Shown: positions 45,301 to 53,902, counted from the stretch's first letter. The stretch is 64,000 nt of DNA from Salipiger marinus (GCF_900100085.1 NZ_FNEJ01000003.1:186001-250000); one strand, 5' to 3'. The notes: generated from the letters alone by a model not told the origin. Numbers and translations are program-made.

Positions 45301-48300
45301 ATCTGACCGATATGGGCAAGACCGGCGGTCCGGTCAGCAGCAAGCAAAGCTGGGACCGAAATGCCGCATCCTCGTTCGGCAGCTTTGCGTCGCTGGCGGT
45401 GCTGGGCGTCTCCTTCCCCGGGCTGGCGAATTTCGGCGACAAACCCGGCCAGAACACCAGCCAGTTCGCCAAACGCACCGGCCAGTCGCAGATCACCAAG
45501 ATCCCCGCTGCGCTCTATAGCGCGCTGAGCGGCATGGCCTCCGGCCTCACCGGCCCGTTCACGAGCAACAAGTCCGCGTCCGAGCCCGAGCCGCATATGA
45601 CGCGCTATGAGATCCGCCAAAAGCGGGAGGCGGACCAGAAGGCGGACAGCACCAGGCCCCTGACGCGCAATGCCCAGACCTATCAGGATGGCTACGAGAT
45701 CCGGCAGGCCATGAACACCATCACCGGCGCCTATACCGACGGCTTCAAGAAGGGCGGCAACATCATCAATGCCGGGGCGGGCGCCGATGTGGTGGTCACT
45801 TACGGATCAGGCAACCTTGTCTTTGGCGACAATGCCTCGTCGTTCTTCGTGGATTTTGCCGTCACGGCATTTTTCCCGGCCAATGCGCAGGCCCTGTCGC
45901 TGAACGAAATCATCGCGATGTATGTCAACAAGCCGCATGACAAGGACCTGGACGGGATCGTTAACGATCAGTCCAACGAGCGCTTCAACAAGGCCGCCAC
46001 CACCCAGAAGCACTGGACATCCACCCAGCGCACCATCGAATTTGTCGAATGGTTCCAGAACTTTGGCGATATCGGGGTAACGGTGCCCTATTTCACCATC
46101 GGCGAGATGTTCAACCTTGGCTATGACTCGACGGGCGCGATCGTCGGCTATGGCACCGATGGCAATGCCGTGGCGGGACAGCTGGCCAATGCCCTCTGGA
46201 TCGACCTGACCGTGCCCTCCAGCCTGTTTGGCGGCCTGTTGGGCGGCGGCGGCGCGCAGGGGCTCAACATGCTGACCGGGACCGACACGTTCCAGATGGC
46301 GGGCACCATGCTGACCGGCTTCATGCCCGACGCCTTTCAGGAGGATACGGAGTTTTTCGAAACCCCGGGCGAAACCGAAGAGGCCCCCGAAGAAACCGAT
46401 CCCATGGCCGCACTTGAGGACTTCATGCTCAACACCGACAGCGAAGGTGATGGCAGCGTCGGAGACATGCATTTCGGCGCCTCGGGCTTTCCGGTGATCC
46501 CCGGCATTCCCAACATGGAGTCGCTTTACCAGACCATCGTCAATTTCACCGATGTGGTGGCCGTGGGCGAAGGCGGTCCGCTCGACAGCCTGCTGAACAT
46601 GACCGAAAAGATGGAAATCCTGAAAGGTGACGGCGACGTGCTGCTGGCCATAGGCGGCGGCAACATGCAGTTCGGCGGCCATGGTGACGACATCATGGTG
46701 ACGCTGGGCGAGGTCGGCCATAATTTCGGCGGCTATGGCAACGATTTCATGCTGTCGATCGGCAAATACGGCTATCTCAACGGCAATGCCGGGGATGACT
46801 ACATGTTTGGTCTGGGCGCCTATAACGTCATCCATGACAGTCAGGGTCACAACACGGTCTTCGGTTTTGGCGACCGCAACGACATCCGTCTGGGCGACGG
46901 CAATGACACGATCATCGTGGCGGGCAACAAATCCAAGGCCCGCGCCGGATCGGGCTATAACCTGCTGATGGTCTATGGCGCCAAGAATTCCATCTATCTT
47001 GCGGGCAGCGATGTGGTTTTTGCCGTGGGCGGCGAAAACAACTATTACATCCTTGGCGGCAGCAGCAGCCGCGCGCTGGTGCACAATATCGGCGCGGCCA
47101 GCGTCACCCTGTCGCCCGGCGCCAAGGTCTATATCGAGGCGATGAGCAAAGGCGACACCTTCCGGGGCAGCGAGGGCGAGGATCTGCTGATGTTCTCGCG
47201 CGATTCCGATCAGGGCGAATTGATCGGCGACAGCAGCGCGGGCACCGAAGAACTGCAGCGTCAGGCCGAACTTGACCCCTCCTCTTTTGGCGAGGCGTGG
47301 CGCGCGCTGCAGGATCACGGCATCGTCGCGCGGGACGATACCATCGTGATGCGGGGCCGCAACGTGGTGGCCTTTGGCGGCGCAGGCGGCGCCAAGGACA
47401 GGGATCTGTATGTCATGGGCTTTGGCCTGAAAGACGGCGTGATCCTTGACGCGGGGGGCGAAAAGCTGGGCTTTGGCGACGAGACAGAGGACAAGATCAT
47501 CATCGGCGAAAAGCTGGGTCTGGGCGATTACAGCGCCGATCTGCGCGACGCCCCGGTGATCTTCCGCCGCGACGGCGACGATCTGCTGATCTACGCGCCC
47601 GATCCGGTGGTCTATCGCGATGCCCCTGCCCCGCTGGATGCCGCGGCGCTGCTGGATGACGATCCCGACAACGACACCGACGCGATGAATTCTGTCCGGG
47701 TGAAGGACTATTTCAACAGCAGGACCGCCAATGCCGCGCAGGTGGTGCTGTCGGTCTGGAGCGACAGCACCAAGGGCGCAACCTTCCTTGACGAGTGGAA
47801 ATCCGAACACAACGCCGAAGAGGCGGCAGCCGCCGCTGCGGCAGAGGCGGCGGGCAAGGACATTCAGGCGGTGCATACGTGGTCCGAACATACCTTTTCA
47901 GACTACACCTACCTGACCCGCGACGGGATAAAGGCGCTGCTGTCGGCCTATGCTGCGGCACGGGCCGAACCGGGGCAGACCCGGACCGAAAGCGAGATCT
48001 GGGCGGACCTCTGGCAGGCGCAGTATGACGACGCGGCGCAGGGCTGGGCTGCGGAGGGGAAGGTCAGGACCGGGTCGGATCTGTCCGATTACAAGATCGC
48101 GCAGGCCCGCGGGCTTTATCTTGCGGGCGGCGTGACCGCCGATCTGATCGAGGGCACCGGACTTGACGACACGCTGGAAGGCGGGGCGGGCAACGACACG
48201 CTGCGGGGTGGTGCCGGCAATGACATCGTGCTTGGCGGTCTGGGCAATGACGTTCTGGATGGCGGCGAAGGCGAGGCCGACCTGCTGGAATACCTGACGC

Positions 48301-50123
48301 TGACCTCGGGTGTCACCGTCGATCTGGCGGCGGGCACGGTCAGCTTTCAGACCGGTGGCGTGACCTATACCGACCAGATCACCGGGTTCGAGATGGTCTC
48401 CGGCACCGATCATCTTGACGTGATGCACGGCAGCGCGGGCAATGACAGCCTGTTCGGCAATGGCGGCGCCGATGTGCTGATGGGCCATGACGGCAACGAC
48501 CTGCTGGATCCGGGCGCGGGCACCGCCTTTGTCCATGGCGGCGCCGGAGAAGACACCATCGCGGTGGGCGACTTCATCACCAACAACCTTCCGGGGGTGG
48601 TGACCGAGAGCGAACTGGACGGCGGCGAAGGGTCGGACTGGCTTGACGCTTCGGGCGCGACCCGTGGCGTCGTGGTGGACATGGGACAGGACAGGCTGAC
48701 CGTGGGCGATACCGACGTCAGCTTCATCAGCATCGAAAACGTCATCGGCAGCCATCACGACGACAGTCTGGCCAGCGGCGCGGCGCTCAACCAGATGGAA
48801 GGCGGCGGGGGCGACGACCTCTTCAGCGGCGATCTGGCAGGGGACACGATCCGGGGCGGCGACGGCACCGACACGGCGGATTTTTCTGCCGCAACGGCAG
48901 GCGTCTCCGTCGATCTGGGGCAGGACAGCTTCACGGTCGGCCAGACCGGCACCGAAGGCGGGATCTTCGAGATGGAGCAGATCATCGGCAGCGCCTTTGA
49001 CGACACGCTGCGCGGCAGGGCCGAGGTGACCGAGCTGTTTTTTGGCGGGCTGGGCATCAACCGGCTGATCGGCAATCTGGGCGACAATGACGGGGTCAGC
49101 TATGACAGGCTGACAGCGGCTGTGGTGGTCGATCTGGCGCAGGGCACCGCCCATAGCACCGGCCTGTCGGACAGCCTGACCGACATCACCACCGTCACCG
49201 GCACCGGCTTTGACGATCAGATGACCGCAGGTGACACCGCTGCCACCCTGTCGGGGGGCGCGGGGAATGACCTGCTGACCGGCGGCGCGGGCGACGACCA
49301 GCTTTCGGGCGGCGCGGGCAGCGACACGCTGATCGGCGGTGCGGGCTTCGATCTGGTGGATTACAGCGGCGAAGCGGCCTCGGCTGGCCTGCGGCTGGAT
49401 CTTGCCGCAGGGACAGCCACTCTGGATGGCGTCACCGACAGCCTGTCCGGCATCGAGGACGTGCTGGGCACCGGTCAGGATGACGAGCTTGCCGGGGGCG
49501 CCGGGTCCAACATGCTGATCGGCGGGGCTGGCGATGACACGCTCAGCGGCCGGGGGGGCGACGACATGCTGGATGGCGGCGCCGGGGACGATGCGCTGTT
49601 CGGCGGCGCCGGAGATGACACGCTCAGCGGCGGCGAGGGTCACAACCTGCTGGTGGGGGGCGCGGGCAGCGACACCTATCAGGTGCGCGCGGGCTCTGGC
49701 AGTTCGGTGATCGAGCAGCCCGGTTTCGACATCGGGGCGGGCCCGGACGCGCTGACCACCATGGACGCGGAGTCGGTCGATGTGCTGCAGATCGGCGCGG
49801 CGGACGAGACCGTGTCGCTGCAGGACATCTGGTTCAGCCAGAACGGCGATCACCTGCTGCTGGAGGTGCTGGGGGATGATGGCAGCGTGCTGAGCACGCA
49901 TCAGATCAGCAACTGGTTCGCCCTTGACGACAGCGCCGCCACCCGCATGGACAAGTTCATCGTCGGCGATCAGGTCATGCAGGAAAGCGCCACGCAGCAG
50001 CTGGTGCAGGCCATGGCCTCGTGGTCCTCGGATGGCGGGATGCTTGCGGACCGCCACACCGCGATGCTGGCCGATACCGGGCTGCAGACGGCGCTGGCCG
50101 CCGCATGGCGGCCCGCGACCTGA
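39306..50123 (+). CDS. Giant (3605-residue) MARTX-like/RTX type I-secreted protein
   Basis: There is no Sec signal; the N-terminus is a basic amphipathic helix (MAFGRIKRAFKKVKKAVTQV). Residues about 95-830 are some 30 repeats of the form (I/V)xFxGxGxxN(x)(I/V), mostly 20 and 24 residues in alternation. An acidic Ala/Glu linker follows (about 950-1145). Residues about 1155-1550 carry NV(A/V)T(K/H)VGDG repeats like the central repeats of MARTX toxins, with outliers to about 1920. Unassigned regions include an EF-hand-like DKDLDGIVNDQ near 2212. C-type repeats span about 2437-2590, classical nonapeptide GGxGxDxLxG blocks about 2940-3460, and an RTX-associated C-terminal secretion domain ends the protein. 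No Vibrio-type effector or cysteine-protease domain, and no rtxC, is visible. Export by the adjacent T1SS is likely. Confidence 0.9.
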   Translation: MAFGRIKRAFKKVKKAVTQVVEIVKDVVEFTFTGELSGTEGNDTLNAIGIAGTVKTKGGDDTVNMGAGAVDVEDTTGALNINGAAGSVRVRKTGSGNIRFRGAAGVADLRGKGSIDYAGAAFANHLETVSNDALLLFRGAGGSNTVKGEAASASASSRIDVDFAGAGARNQIMTRARSSKVDFVGGGIANSISVEADDAEVNFTGAGADNRITIGTFENDLDTALTTLPAAISVAGSGASGSQASSPASAVSAAVAAAEAAEEREDTRAKLRFDGAGANNVIEVGANQTEIDFNGAGAHNSISATGYGANSAATVSYAGAGGYTEIDVLADRARVDFSGAGIVNSIFVQSDDGAVDFDGIGAGNTVEVVAQTERGSASRAKVDFTGGGGANLIATRAAQTQITFRGAGAYNRIQAEGLGVNSRADVDFAGAGGWNVINVAADRGQVRFAGAGSRNEVCFKTRNGSINFAGGGVANIVELLAKDGAGDSTGDIDFTGGGAGNVLRSTMEHGDIHFSGLGGSNEIRRIGSDTATGDVTFTGGGASNFITSRVLTGDIVFRGGGANNRVTRWRAGTDTRGDVDFAGAGGKNTVLSWVDHGDIRFDGVGLGNDVRRASNAAESSGDVVFRGGGGANVVRNEVTTGDIDFTGVGAANIITRSAKHANSQGDIRFTGAGGANVITSAVNRGDIRFVGAGAANVLTRLDTGADSEGDIHFQGAGYGNGLTSTVDHGDIVFVGAGAANAVTRLGDTGSTGDVVFHGVGLGNVVTHLTDHGDTTFIGGGGGNFVTRTGRSGDLEFTGAGLANSIYHDVEQGDLTVTAMGGGNRVERHGAGNVDLTLGGALNLVSVDMGRAAEGAPALPPSDVNATMVGRANVLNTDVTGTTKAVLVGTANVVDIKGHADVNAVGALNIIKTGAHADTIRTAGVANVITTSGDHNHIESYGAFTTIRDGGEDTTASVTQPGELKLVDVVARSTNAVIDTTIAEIETGGEGEGGMFSDPSVYLSAIDEALAMGEQAGLDTSEEDAAALPAETAETGASAASLIGDDWTVMTVDELAQRGEAASADSAAGDVPAIDQTALLAGVEAELGRHAETLEKAQQTPEQASAEAEAAGRAAAEAEEAEGDDAHSVAEGTDIPALGNPEDDQNGGIGAGAGGGFELSFGDHNFALLLGLANVASFGAKDDIVVALSAMNYISGGDGDDIALMLGVGNAFLGGAGNDVVVQAAAGNVALMGSGAEDVSIQLGMGNFVNKDADGNLYAFALGHSNFVYHGGLKPGETANKQGNLVAVMGGQLNVAHKQGDGAVTGVMAGSINSLSHVGEGRYVAVMLGSLNVATKIGGGDAYFFMGGSTNIATHVNTGGSDDTAIFIMAGSLNVATSVGDGTMVGVFLGSTNIVTRVGNGTVGVGMLGSVNVLTVVNSETSSMYAAVGGKLNAVTKVGDGVLVAIGYGGSANVVTHVGDGTMVAVQIGKLNVMTKIGNSYLGKDGKGATVLIGTGQANVVTHVGDGTTVIAADGVGNIATKVGDGATGALLNGQANIAIHVGDGMFIGLSKAKVREGSKAAKAGKTFDSSAAVTNALTAPASDGERAAGIFDILRTENGGTGHDGEEPQLGTGRLGRLLMPGNDREFAAMMMRFTNLAADVSTGLDDAASGMPGSGRNGPDLGGAADVIGDTAQKITTQATKAPSLSTMYTQAANQLSVNIGAKFGDGDVFFTQIGLSLLDKPKGSKTSLTEGDAGRELQAGAAQTGSQSALSDLLSIMSFDSSANIFLRIGDGRTVVAQTGSLNVVANYVDSIDSTSTSEQNYRDSGPDHGLGFDFVHAAVGNANISVDISDDRVFVAGTPLGQIRTNAAGELQTSRGRDALSLFKGSFNASIKVGDGSSTRAMFGDNNLGVTIGNGSELGFSYGKHNLMVRIGSTIDGDDDNNMKLPWLPAKLDGMKATVGQNNVVIDYGYSNDLLFNVGHSWESKDKTDADQAKFSQKLSGSMAAVTDFGKTQLTYLTDMGKTGGPVSSKQSWDRNAASSFGSFASLAVLGVSFPGLANFGDKPGQNTSQFAKRTGQSQITKIPAALYSALSGMASGLTGPFTSNKSASEPEPHMTRYEIRQKREADQKADSTRPLTRNAQTYQDGYEIRQAMNTITGAYTDGFKKGGNIINAGAGADVVVTYGSGNLVFGDNASSFFVDFAVTAFFPANAQALSLNEIIAMYVNKPHDKDLDGIVNDQSNERFNKAATTQKHWTSTQRTIEFVEWFQNFGDIGVTVPYFTIGEMFNLGYDSTGAIVGYGTDGNAVAGQLANALWIDLTVPSSLFGGLLGGGGAQGLNMLTGTDTFQMAGTMLTGFMPDAFQEDTEFFETPGETEEAPEETDPMAALEDFMLNTDSEGDGSVGDMHFGASGFPVIPGIPNMESLYQTIVNFTDVVAVGEGGPLDSLLNMTEKMEILKGDGDVLLAIGGGNMQFGGHGDDIMVTLGEVGHNFGGYGNDFMLSIGKYGYLNGNAGDDYMFGLGAYNVIHDSQGHNTVFGFGDRNDIRLGDGNDTIIVAGNKSKARAGSGYNLLMVYGAKNSIYLAGSDVVFAVGGENNYYILGGSSSRALVHNIGAASVTLSPGAKVYIEAMSKGDTFRGSEGEDLLMFSRDSDQGELIGDSSAGTEELQRQAELDPSSFGEAWRALQDHGIVARDDTIVMRGRNVVAFGGAGGAKDRDLYVMGFGLKDGVILDAGGEKLGFGDETEDKIIIGEKLGLGDYSADLRDAPVIFRRDGDDLLIYAPDPVVYRDAPAPLDAAALLDDDPDNDTDAMNSVRVKDYFNSRTANAAQVVLSVWSDSTKGATFLDEWKSEHNAEEAAAAAAAEAAGKDIQAVHTWSEHTFSDYTYLTRDGIKALLSAYAAARAEPGQTRTESEIWADLWQAQYDDAAQGWAAEGKVRTGSDLSDYKIAQARGLYLAGGVTADLIEGTGLDDTLEGGAGNDTLRGGAGNDIVLGGLGNDVLDGGEGEADLLEYLTLTSGVTVDLAAGTVSFQTGGVTYTDQITGFEMVSGTDHLDVMHGSAGNDSLFGNGGADVLMGHDGNDLLDPGAGTAFVHGGAGEDTIAVGDFITNNLPGVVTESELDGGEGSDWLDASGATRGVVVDMGQDRLTVGDTDVSFISIENVIGSHHDDSLASGAALNQMEGGGGDDLFSGDLAGDTIRGGDGTDTADFSAATAGVSVDLGQDSFTVGQTGTEGGIFEMEQIIGSAFDDTLRGRAEVTELFFGGLGINRLIGNLGDNDGVSYDRLTAAVVVDLAQGTAHSTGLSDSLTDITTVTGTGFDDQMTAGDTAATLSGGAGNDLLTGGAGDDQLSGGAGSDTLIGGAGFDLVDYSGEAASAGLRLDLAAGTATLDGVTDSLSGIEDVLGTGQDDELAGGAGSNMLIGGAGDDTLSGRGGDDMLDGGAGDDALFGGAGDDTLSGGEGHNLLVGGAGSDTYQVRAGSGSSVIEQPGFDIGAGPDALTTMDAESVDVLQIGAADETVSLQDIWFSQNGDHLLLEVLGDDGSVLSTHQISNWFALDDSAATRMDKFIVGDQVMQESATQQLVQAMASWSSDGGMLADRHTAMLADTGLQTALAAAWRPAT

Positions 50124-50133
50124 CCTGCGGCCC

Positions 50134-50160
50134 TGCCGGTTCCGGCAGACGGAACCGGCA
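50134..50160 (+). terminator. Hairpin after the giant gene, probable terminator
   Basis: TGCCGGTTCCG-GCAGA-CGGAACCGGCA is a perfect 11-bp stem beginning 11 bases after the stop. There is no U-run, so termination would be partial or factor-dependent. The secretion genes downstream have their own operator. Confidence 0.55.
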
Positions 50161-50255
50161 CAGGGGCGCCGCCTGCCCGGCAAAGTGGCGCCCCCGCATG
50201 TTTTCCGACCGCCCCGCCCGCGATTGACATGACCTTGTGACCTTCGCGATGCATT

Positions 50256-50267
50256 CCTGTATACAGG
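50256..50267. promoter_or_regulatory. GntR operator, copy 3 (before the type I secretion genes)
   Basis: CCTGTATACAGG, here extended to the 14-bp palindrome TCCTGTATACAGGA, 41 bases upstream of the T1SS ABC gene. Identical in its core to copies at 37860 and 38761. Confidence 0.7.
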
Positions 50268-50307
50268 ATACGGCCAGCAAAAGATCCGCCCCGACAGGAG
50301 ACCCGAC

Positions 50308-52506
50308 ATGCGCAGGACCACGCCTCAAGGATCGGCACAGCGGATCGACGCGGCGCCCGATGCCGATGACCCCCGCGACACCGGGCCGGATACCGGACTG
50401 ATCTGCCTCGTCCGGCTGTTGCAGATGCTGGGGCTTCCGGCTGATGACCAGCAGCTGCGCCATCAATATGCCGAACCGGGCCGCCCCATCTCTGCCGAGG
50501 CCATGGTGCGGGCAATCAAGCGGCTGGACCTGAAGGGCCGCCTGCTGCGCAGCAACGCGGCCGAGCTTGCCCGCCTGCCCACCCCCGCCATCGTGGAAAT
50601 GGCCTCGGGCGATTTTATGGTGCTGGGGGGTGTCCGCGACGGGGCGCTGCTGCTGCTGGACGCGCGCAGCGGACAGGTGACCACCCAAGGCACGGCAGAG
50701 TTCCGCGCCAGCTGGACCGGGCGGGTGATCCTTGTGACCCGCCGCGCGACGCTGGGCGGCAAGGGGTCGAAATTCGATATCTCGTGGTTCATCCCCGCCA
50801 TCCTGAAATACCGCCGCCTGTTCATAGAGGTGCTGATCGCGTCGTTCTTCCTGCAGCTTGCGGCGCTGGTCACGCCGCTGTTCTTTCAGGTCATCATCGA
50901 CAAGGTGCTGGTGCATCGCGGCATGACCACGCTGGACGTGCTGGTCTTTGCGCTGATCGTCGTGTCGGTGTTCGAGGTGGTGCTGGGCGGGCTGCGGACC
51001 TACATCTTTTCTCACACCACCAACCGCATCGACGTGGAACTGGGGGCCAAGCTTTACCGGCACCTGCTGGCGCTGCCGCTGGCCTATTTCGAATCCCGGC
51101 AGGTGGGCCAGTCGGTCGCCCGCGTGCGCGAGCTGGAAAACATCCGCGATTTCATCACCGGATCCACGCTGACCCTGCTGCTGGATGTGGTGTTCACCGG
51201 CGTGTTCTTCGCGGTCATGTGGTATTTCAGCCCGATGCTGACCCTGATCGTGCTGGGGTCGATCCCGTTCTATGTGGTGCTGGCGCTGGTGGTGACCCCG
51301 ATCCTGCGCGCGCGGCTTGACGAGAAATTCGAACACGGCGCCCGCAATCAGGCATTTCTGGTCGAAAGCGTCACCGGCATGGAAACGATGAAGGCGCTGG
51401 CGGTGGAGCCGCAGTCGCAGCGCCGCTGGGAAGAGCAGCTGGCGGGCTATGTGGGCGCGTCGTTCCGCACCGCCAACCTTGGCAATATCGCGGGTCAGTC
51501 AACGCAGCTCATCAGCAAGATCACCACCGCGCTGACGCTCTATTTCGGCGCGCTGGCGGTGGTGGGCGGGGCGATGACCTTGGGGCAGCTTGTGGCTTTC
51601 AACATGCTGGCCGGGCGCGTCACCGGGCCGATCCTGCGGCTGGCGCAGCTGTGGAACGATTTCCAGCAGGCGCGGCTGTCGGTGCAACGGCTGGGCGACA
51701 TCCTCAACACCCCGACCGAACCGCAATACAACCCCAACCGCGCCACGCTGAAACGGGTCGAAGGCCGCATCCGCTTCGATCAGGTGCGGTTCCGTTACCG
51801 CCCCGATCTGCGCGACGTGCTGACAGGCATCGATCTCGATATTGCGCCGGGTCAGGTGGTGGGGGTGGTCGGCCCCTCGGGATCGGGCAAATCCACGCTG
51901 GCCAAGCTGGTGCAGCGCATGTACGTGCCCGCCGCCGGACGGGTGCTGGTGGATGGCATCGACCTTGCCACCGTCGATCCGGGCTGGCTGCGCCAGCAGG
52001 TCGGCGTGGTGCTTCAGGAAAACCTGCTGTTCAACCGGTCGGTGCGGGAAAACATCGCGCTCAGCGATCCGGGCATGCCCTTCGACCAGGTGGTGGCGGC
52101 GGTGCGCATGGCCGGGGCCGAGGAGTTCATCTCGGAACTGCCCGAAGGGTATGACACGCTGGTGGGCGAACGCGGCTCCAACCTGTCGGGCGGCCAGCGA
52201 CAGCGGCTTGCCATCGCGCGGGCGCTGGTGCGCAATCCGCGCATCCTGATCTTTGACGAGGCGACCTCGGCGCTGGATTACGAATCCGAACGGATCATCC
52301 AGCAGAACATGCGCAAGATCTGCGAAGGCCGCACCGTGCTGATCATCGCGCACCGGCTGTCCACCGTGCGCCATGCCGACCGGATCATCACCCTGCAGGG
52401 CGGCGCCGTGGTCGAGGATGGCCCCCATGACGAGCTGATCCGCAGCGGCGGGGCCTATGCCCGGCTGTGGCGGATCCAGTCCGGCGAAACCGTCAGCGCA
52501 GCGTGA
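50308..52506 (+). CDS. Type I secretion ABC transporter (HlyB/RtxB-like)
   Basis: The 732-residue protein has an N-terminal C39-like domain (DTGLICLVRLLQMLGLPADD, residues about 30-150) that lacks the catalytic Cys position, as in HlyB, so it should bind rather than cut the substrate. A six-helix exporter domain follows (KFDISWFIPAILKYRRLFIE onward). The nucleotide-binding domain has Walker [14 protein letters not shown], signature NLSGGQRQRLAIARAL, Walker B ILIFDEATSALDYES and IIAHRLSTVRHAD. AGGAG stands before ATG 50308. It probably exports the giant protein encoded just upstream, with the HlyD-like partner and a TolC channel. Confidence 0.94.
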   Translation: MRRTTPQGSAQRIDAAPDADDPRDTGPDTGLICLVRLLQMLGLPADDQQLRHQYAEPGRPISAEAMVRAIKRLDLKGRLLRSNAAELARLPTPAIVEMASGDFMVLGGVRDGALLLLDARSGQVTTQGTAEFRASWTGRVILVTRRATLGGKGSKFDISWFIPAILKYRRLFIEVLIASFFLQLAALVTPLFFQVIIDKVLVHRGMTTLDVLVFALIVVSVFEVVLGGLRTYIFSHTTNRIDVELGAKLYRHLLALPLAYFESRQVGQSVARVRELENIRDFITGSTLTLLLDVVFTGVFFAVMWYFSPMLTLIVLGSIPFYVVLALVVTPILRARLDEKFEHGARNQAFLVESVTGMETMKALAVEPQSQRRWEEQLAGYVGASFRTANLGNIAGQSTQLISKITTALTLYFGALAVVGGAMTLGQLVAFNMLAGRVTGPILRLAQLWNDFQQARLSVQRLGDILNTPTEPQYNPNRATLKRVEGRIRFDQVRFRYRPDLRDVLTGIDLDIAPGQVVGVVGPSGSGKSTLAKLVQRMYVPAAGRVLVDGIDLATVDPGWLRQQVGVVLQENLLFNRSVRENIALSDPGMPFDQVVAAVRMAGAEEFISELPEGYDTLVGERGSNLSGGQRQRLAIARALVRNPRILIFDEATSALDYESERIIQQNMRKICEGRTVLIIAHRLSTVRHADRIITLQGGAVVEDGPHDELIRSGGAYARLWRIQSGETVSAA

Positions 52507-52510
52507 CCCC

Positions 52511-53893
52511 ATGACCCTTCCTGGCAAGATCCCCCCGATGACCGGCGCCCTGACGGCAAAGCCCCCCTCCCCCGCAGGCGAGGCGCGCGAGTTTCTGCCG
52601 GCGGCCCTCGAAATCCTCGAGACCCCGGCCAATCCGGCGGGGCGGGCGCTGGCGCTGCTCCTTGCCGCGATGTTTGTTGCGGCCATCTGCTGGGCGGTGA
52701 TCGGCAAGGTCGATGTGGTGGCGGTGGCTCCCGGGCGCACGGCGCCGGTGGGCGGCAGCAAGCTGATCCAGCCGCTGGAACTGGGCACGGTGCGGGCCAT
52801 CCATGTCAGTGACGGGCAGAAGGTCACGGCAGGGCAGATCCTTGTGGAACTGGACCCGACCGAGGCCGAAGTCGATCTGGACCAGCTGCGCCAGCAGCAC
52901 GTCGAACAGGCGCTCGAAGCCGCGCGGCTCTCCGCCTATATCGCGGTGCTTCTGGGCGATCCGCAGCCCTTCGACGGCAGCGGCACCGGCGCGTCGGCCA
53001 CCCTGCGGCGCATCCACGAAACCCAGCTGCGCAGCGACATCACCGCCTTCGAGGCCGAACGCGCCAGCATCGAGGCCGAGCGCAGCCGCCGCCTGTCGGC
53101 CCGCGCCTCCGCCATGGCGGAATTGGCCAAAAGCGAAGAAATCCTGCCGATCCTGCGCGACCGCGAGGTGTCGACCGGCACTTTGTTTGACAAGGGCCTG
53201 ACCTCGAAACCGCAGATGCAGCAGGTGCAGGCCAGCATGATCGAGGCCACGCATGATCTGGACATCCAGCGCAACCGGCTGGCCGAGGCCGATACCGCGC
53301 TGGTCGCCATCGAGCGCGAACTGGCCTATCTGCTGGCCGACAGGCTGCGGCTGGCCTATGCCGCGCTGACCAAGGCGGAAACCGCGCTGGCACAGATCAG
53401 TCTTGCGCTGCACCGGGCGCAGACCCGGATGGAGCGGCAGATCCTGCGCGCCCCCGTCACCGGCACCGTGCAGCAGCTGGCCATCCATACCGAAGGCGGC
53501 GTGGTCGAACCCGCGCGCCCGATCATGGTCATCGTGCCCGACAATGCACCGCTGGAAATTCGCGCGACGCTGCAGAACAAGGACATGGGCCGCCTCCGCG
53601 AAGGTCTGCCCGTGGAGGTGAAGCTGGAGGCCTATAATTTCACCCGTTACGGCACGCTGCACGGCAGGCTGGTGTCGATCTCGCAGGATGCCATCGAACA
53701 GGAGGGCGTGGGGCTGGTCTATGACGCGCGCATCCGGCTCGACAGCACGACGATCCATGCCGAGGGCCGCGACGTGGCGCTGGCCCCCGGCATGGCCGTC
53801 ACGGTGGAACTCAAGACCGGGCGCCGCCGCATCATCGATTTCCTGCTGTCCCCGCTCTACCGCTACAGCGACGAGGCGATCCGCGAACCCTGA
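52511..53893 (+). CDS. Type I secretion membrane-fusion protein (HlyD/RtxD-like)
   Basis: The 460-residue protein has a short cytosolic N-terminus, one membrane helix (ALALLLAAMFVAAICWAVIG, about residues 46-65) and a lipoyl/barrel-sandwich half (KVTAGQILVELDPTEAEVDL). A long periplasmic coiled coil spans about 115-310, followed by the returning half (ILRAPVTGTVQQLAIHTEGG) and a C-terminal beta-barrel (VTVELKTGRRRIIDFLLSPL). It bridges the ABC exporter and a TolC channel. It starts 4 bases after the ABC gene stop. No outer-membrane channel gene follows; tolC at the window start may supply it. Confidence 0.94.
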   Translation: MTLPGKIPPMTGALTAKPPSPAGEAREFLPAALEILETPANPAGRALALLLAAMFVAAICWAVIGKVDVVAVAPGRTAPVGGSKLIQPLELGTVRAIHVSDGQKVTAGQILVELDPTEAEVDLDQLRQQHVEQALEAARLSAYIAVLLGDPQPFDGSGTGASATLRRIHETQLRSDITAFEAERASIEAERSRRLSARASAMAELAKSEEILPILRDREVSTGTLFDKGLTSKPQMQQVQASMIEATHDLDIQRNRLAEADTALVAIERELAYLLADRLRLAYAALTKAETALAQISLALHRAQTRMERQILRAPVTGTVQQLAIHTEGGVVEPARPIMVIVPDNAPLEIRATLQNKDMGRLREGLPVEVKLEAYNFTRYGTLHGRLVSISQDAIEQEGVGLVYDARIRLDSTTIHAEGRDVALAPGMAVTVELKTGRRRIIDFLLSPLYRYSDEAIREP

Positions 53894-53902
53894 TCCCCGC
53901 GC

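Noticed and set aside
48130-49690. Tandem DNA repeat/minisatellite
   Set aside because: The repetition is of RTX nonapeptides inside one coding frame; the nucleotide copies are diverged.
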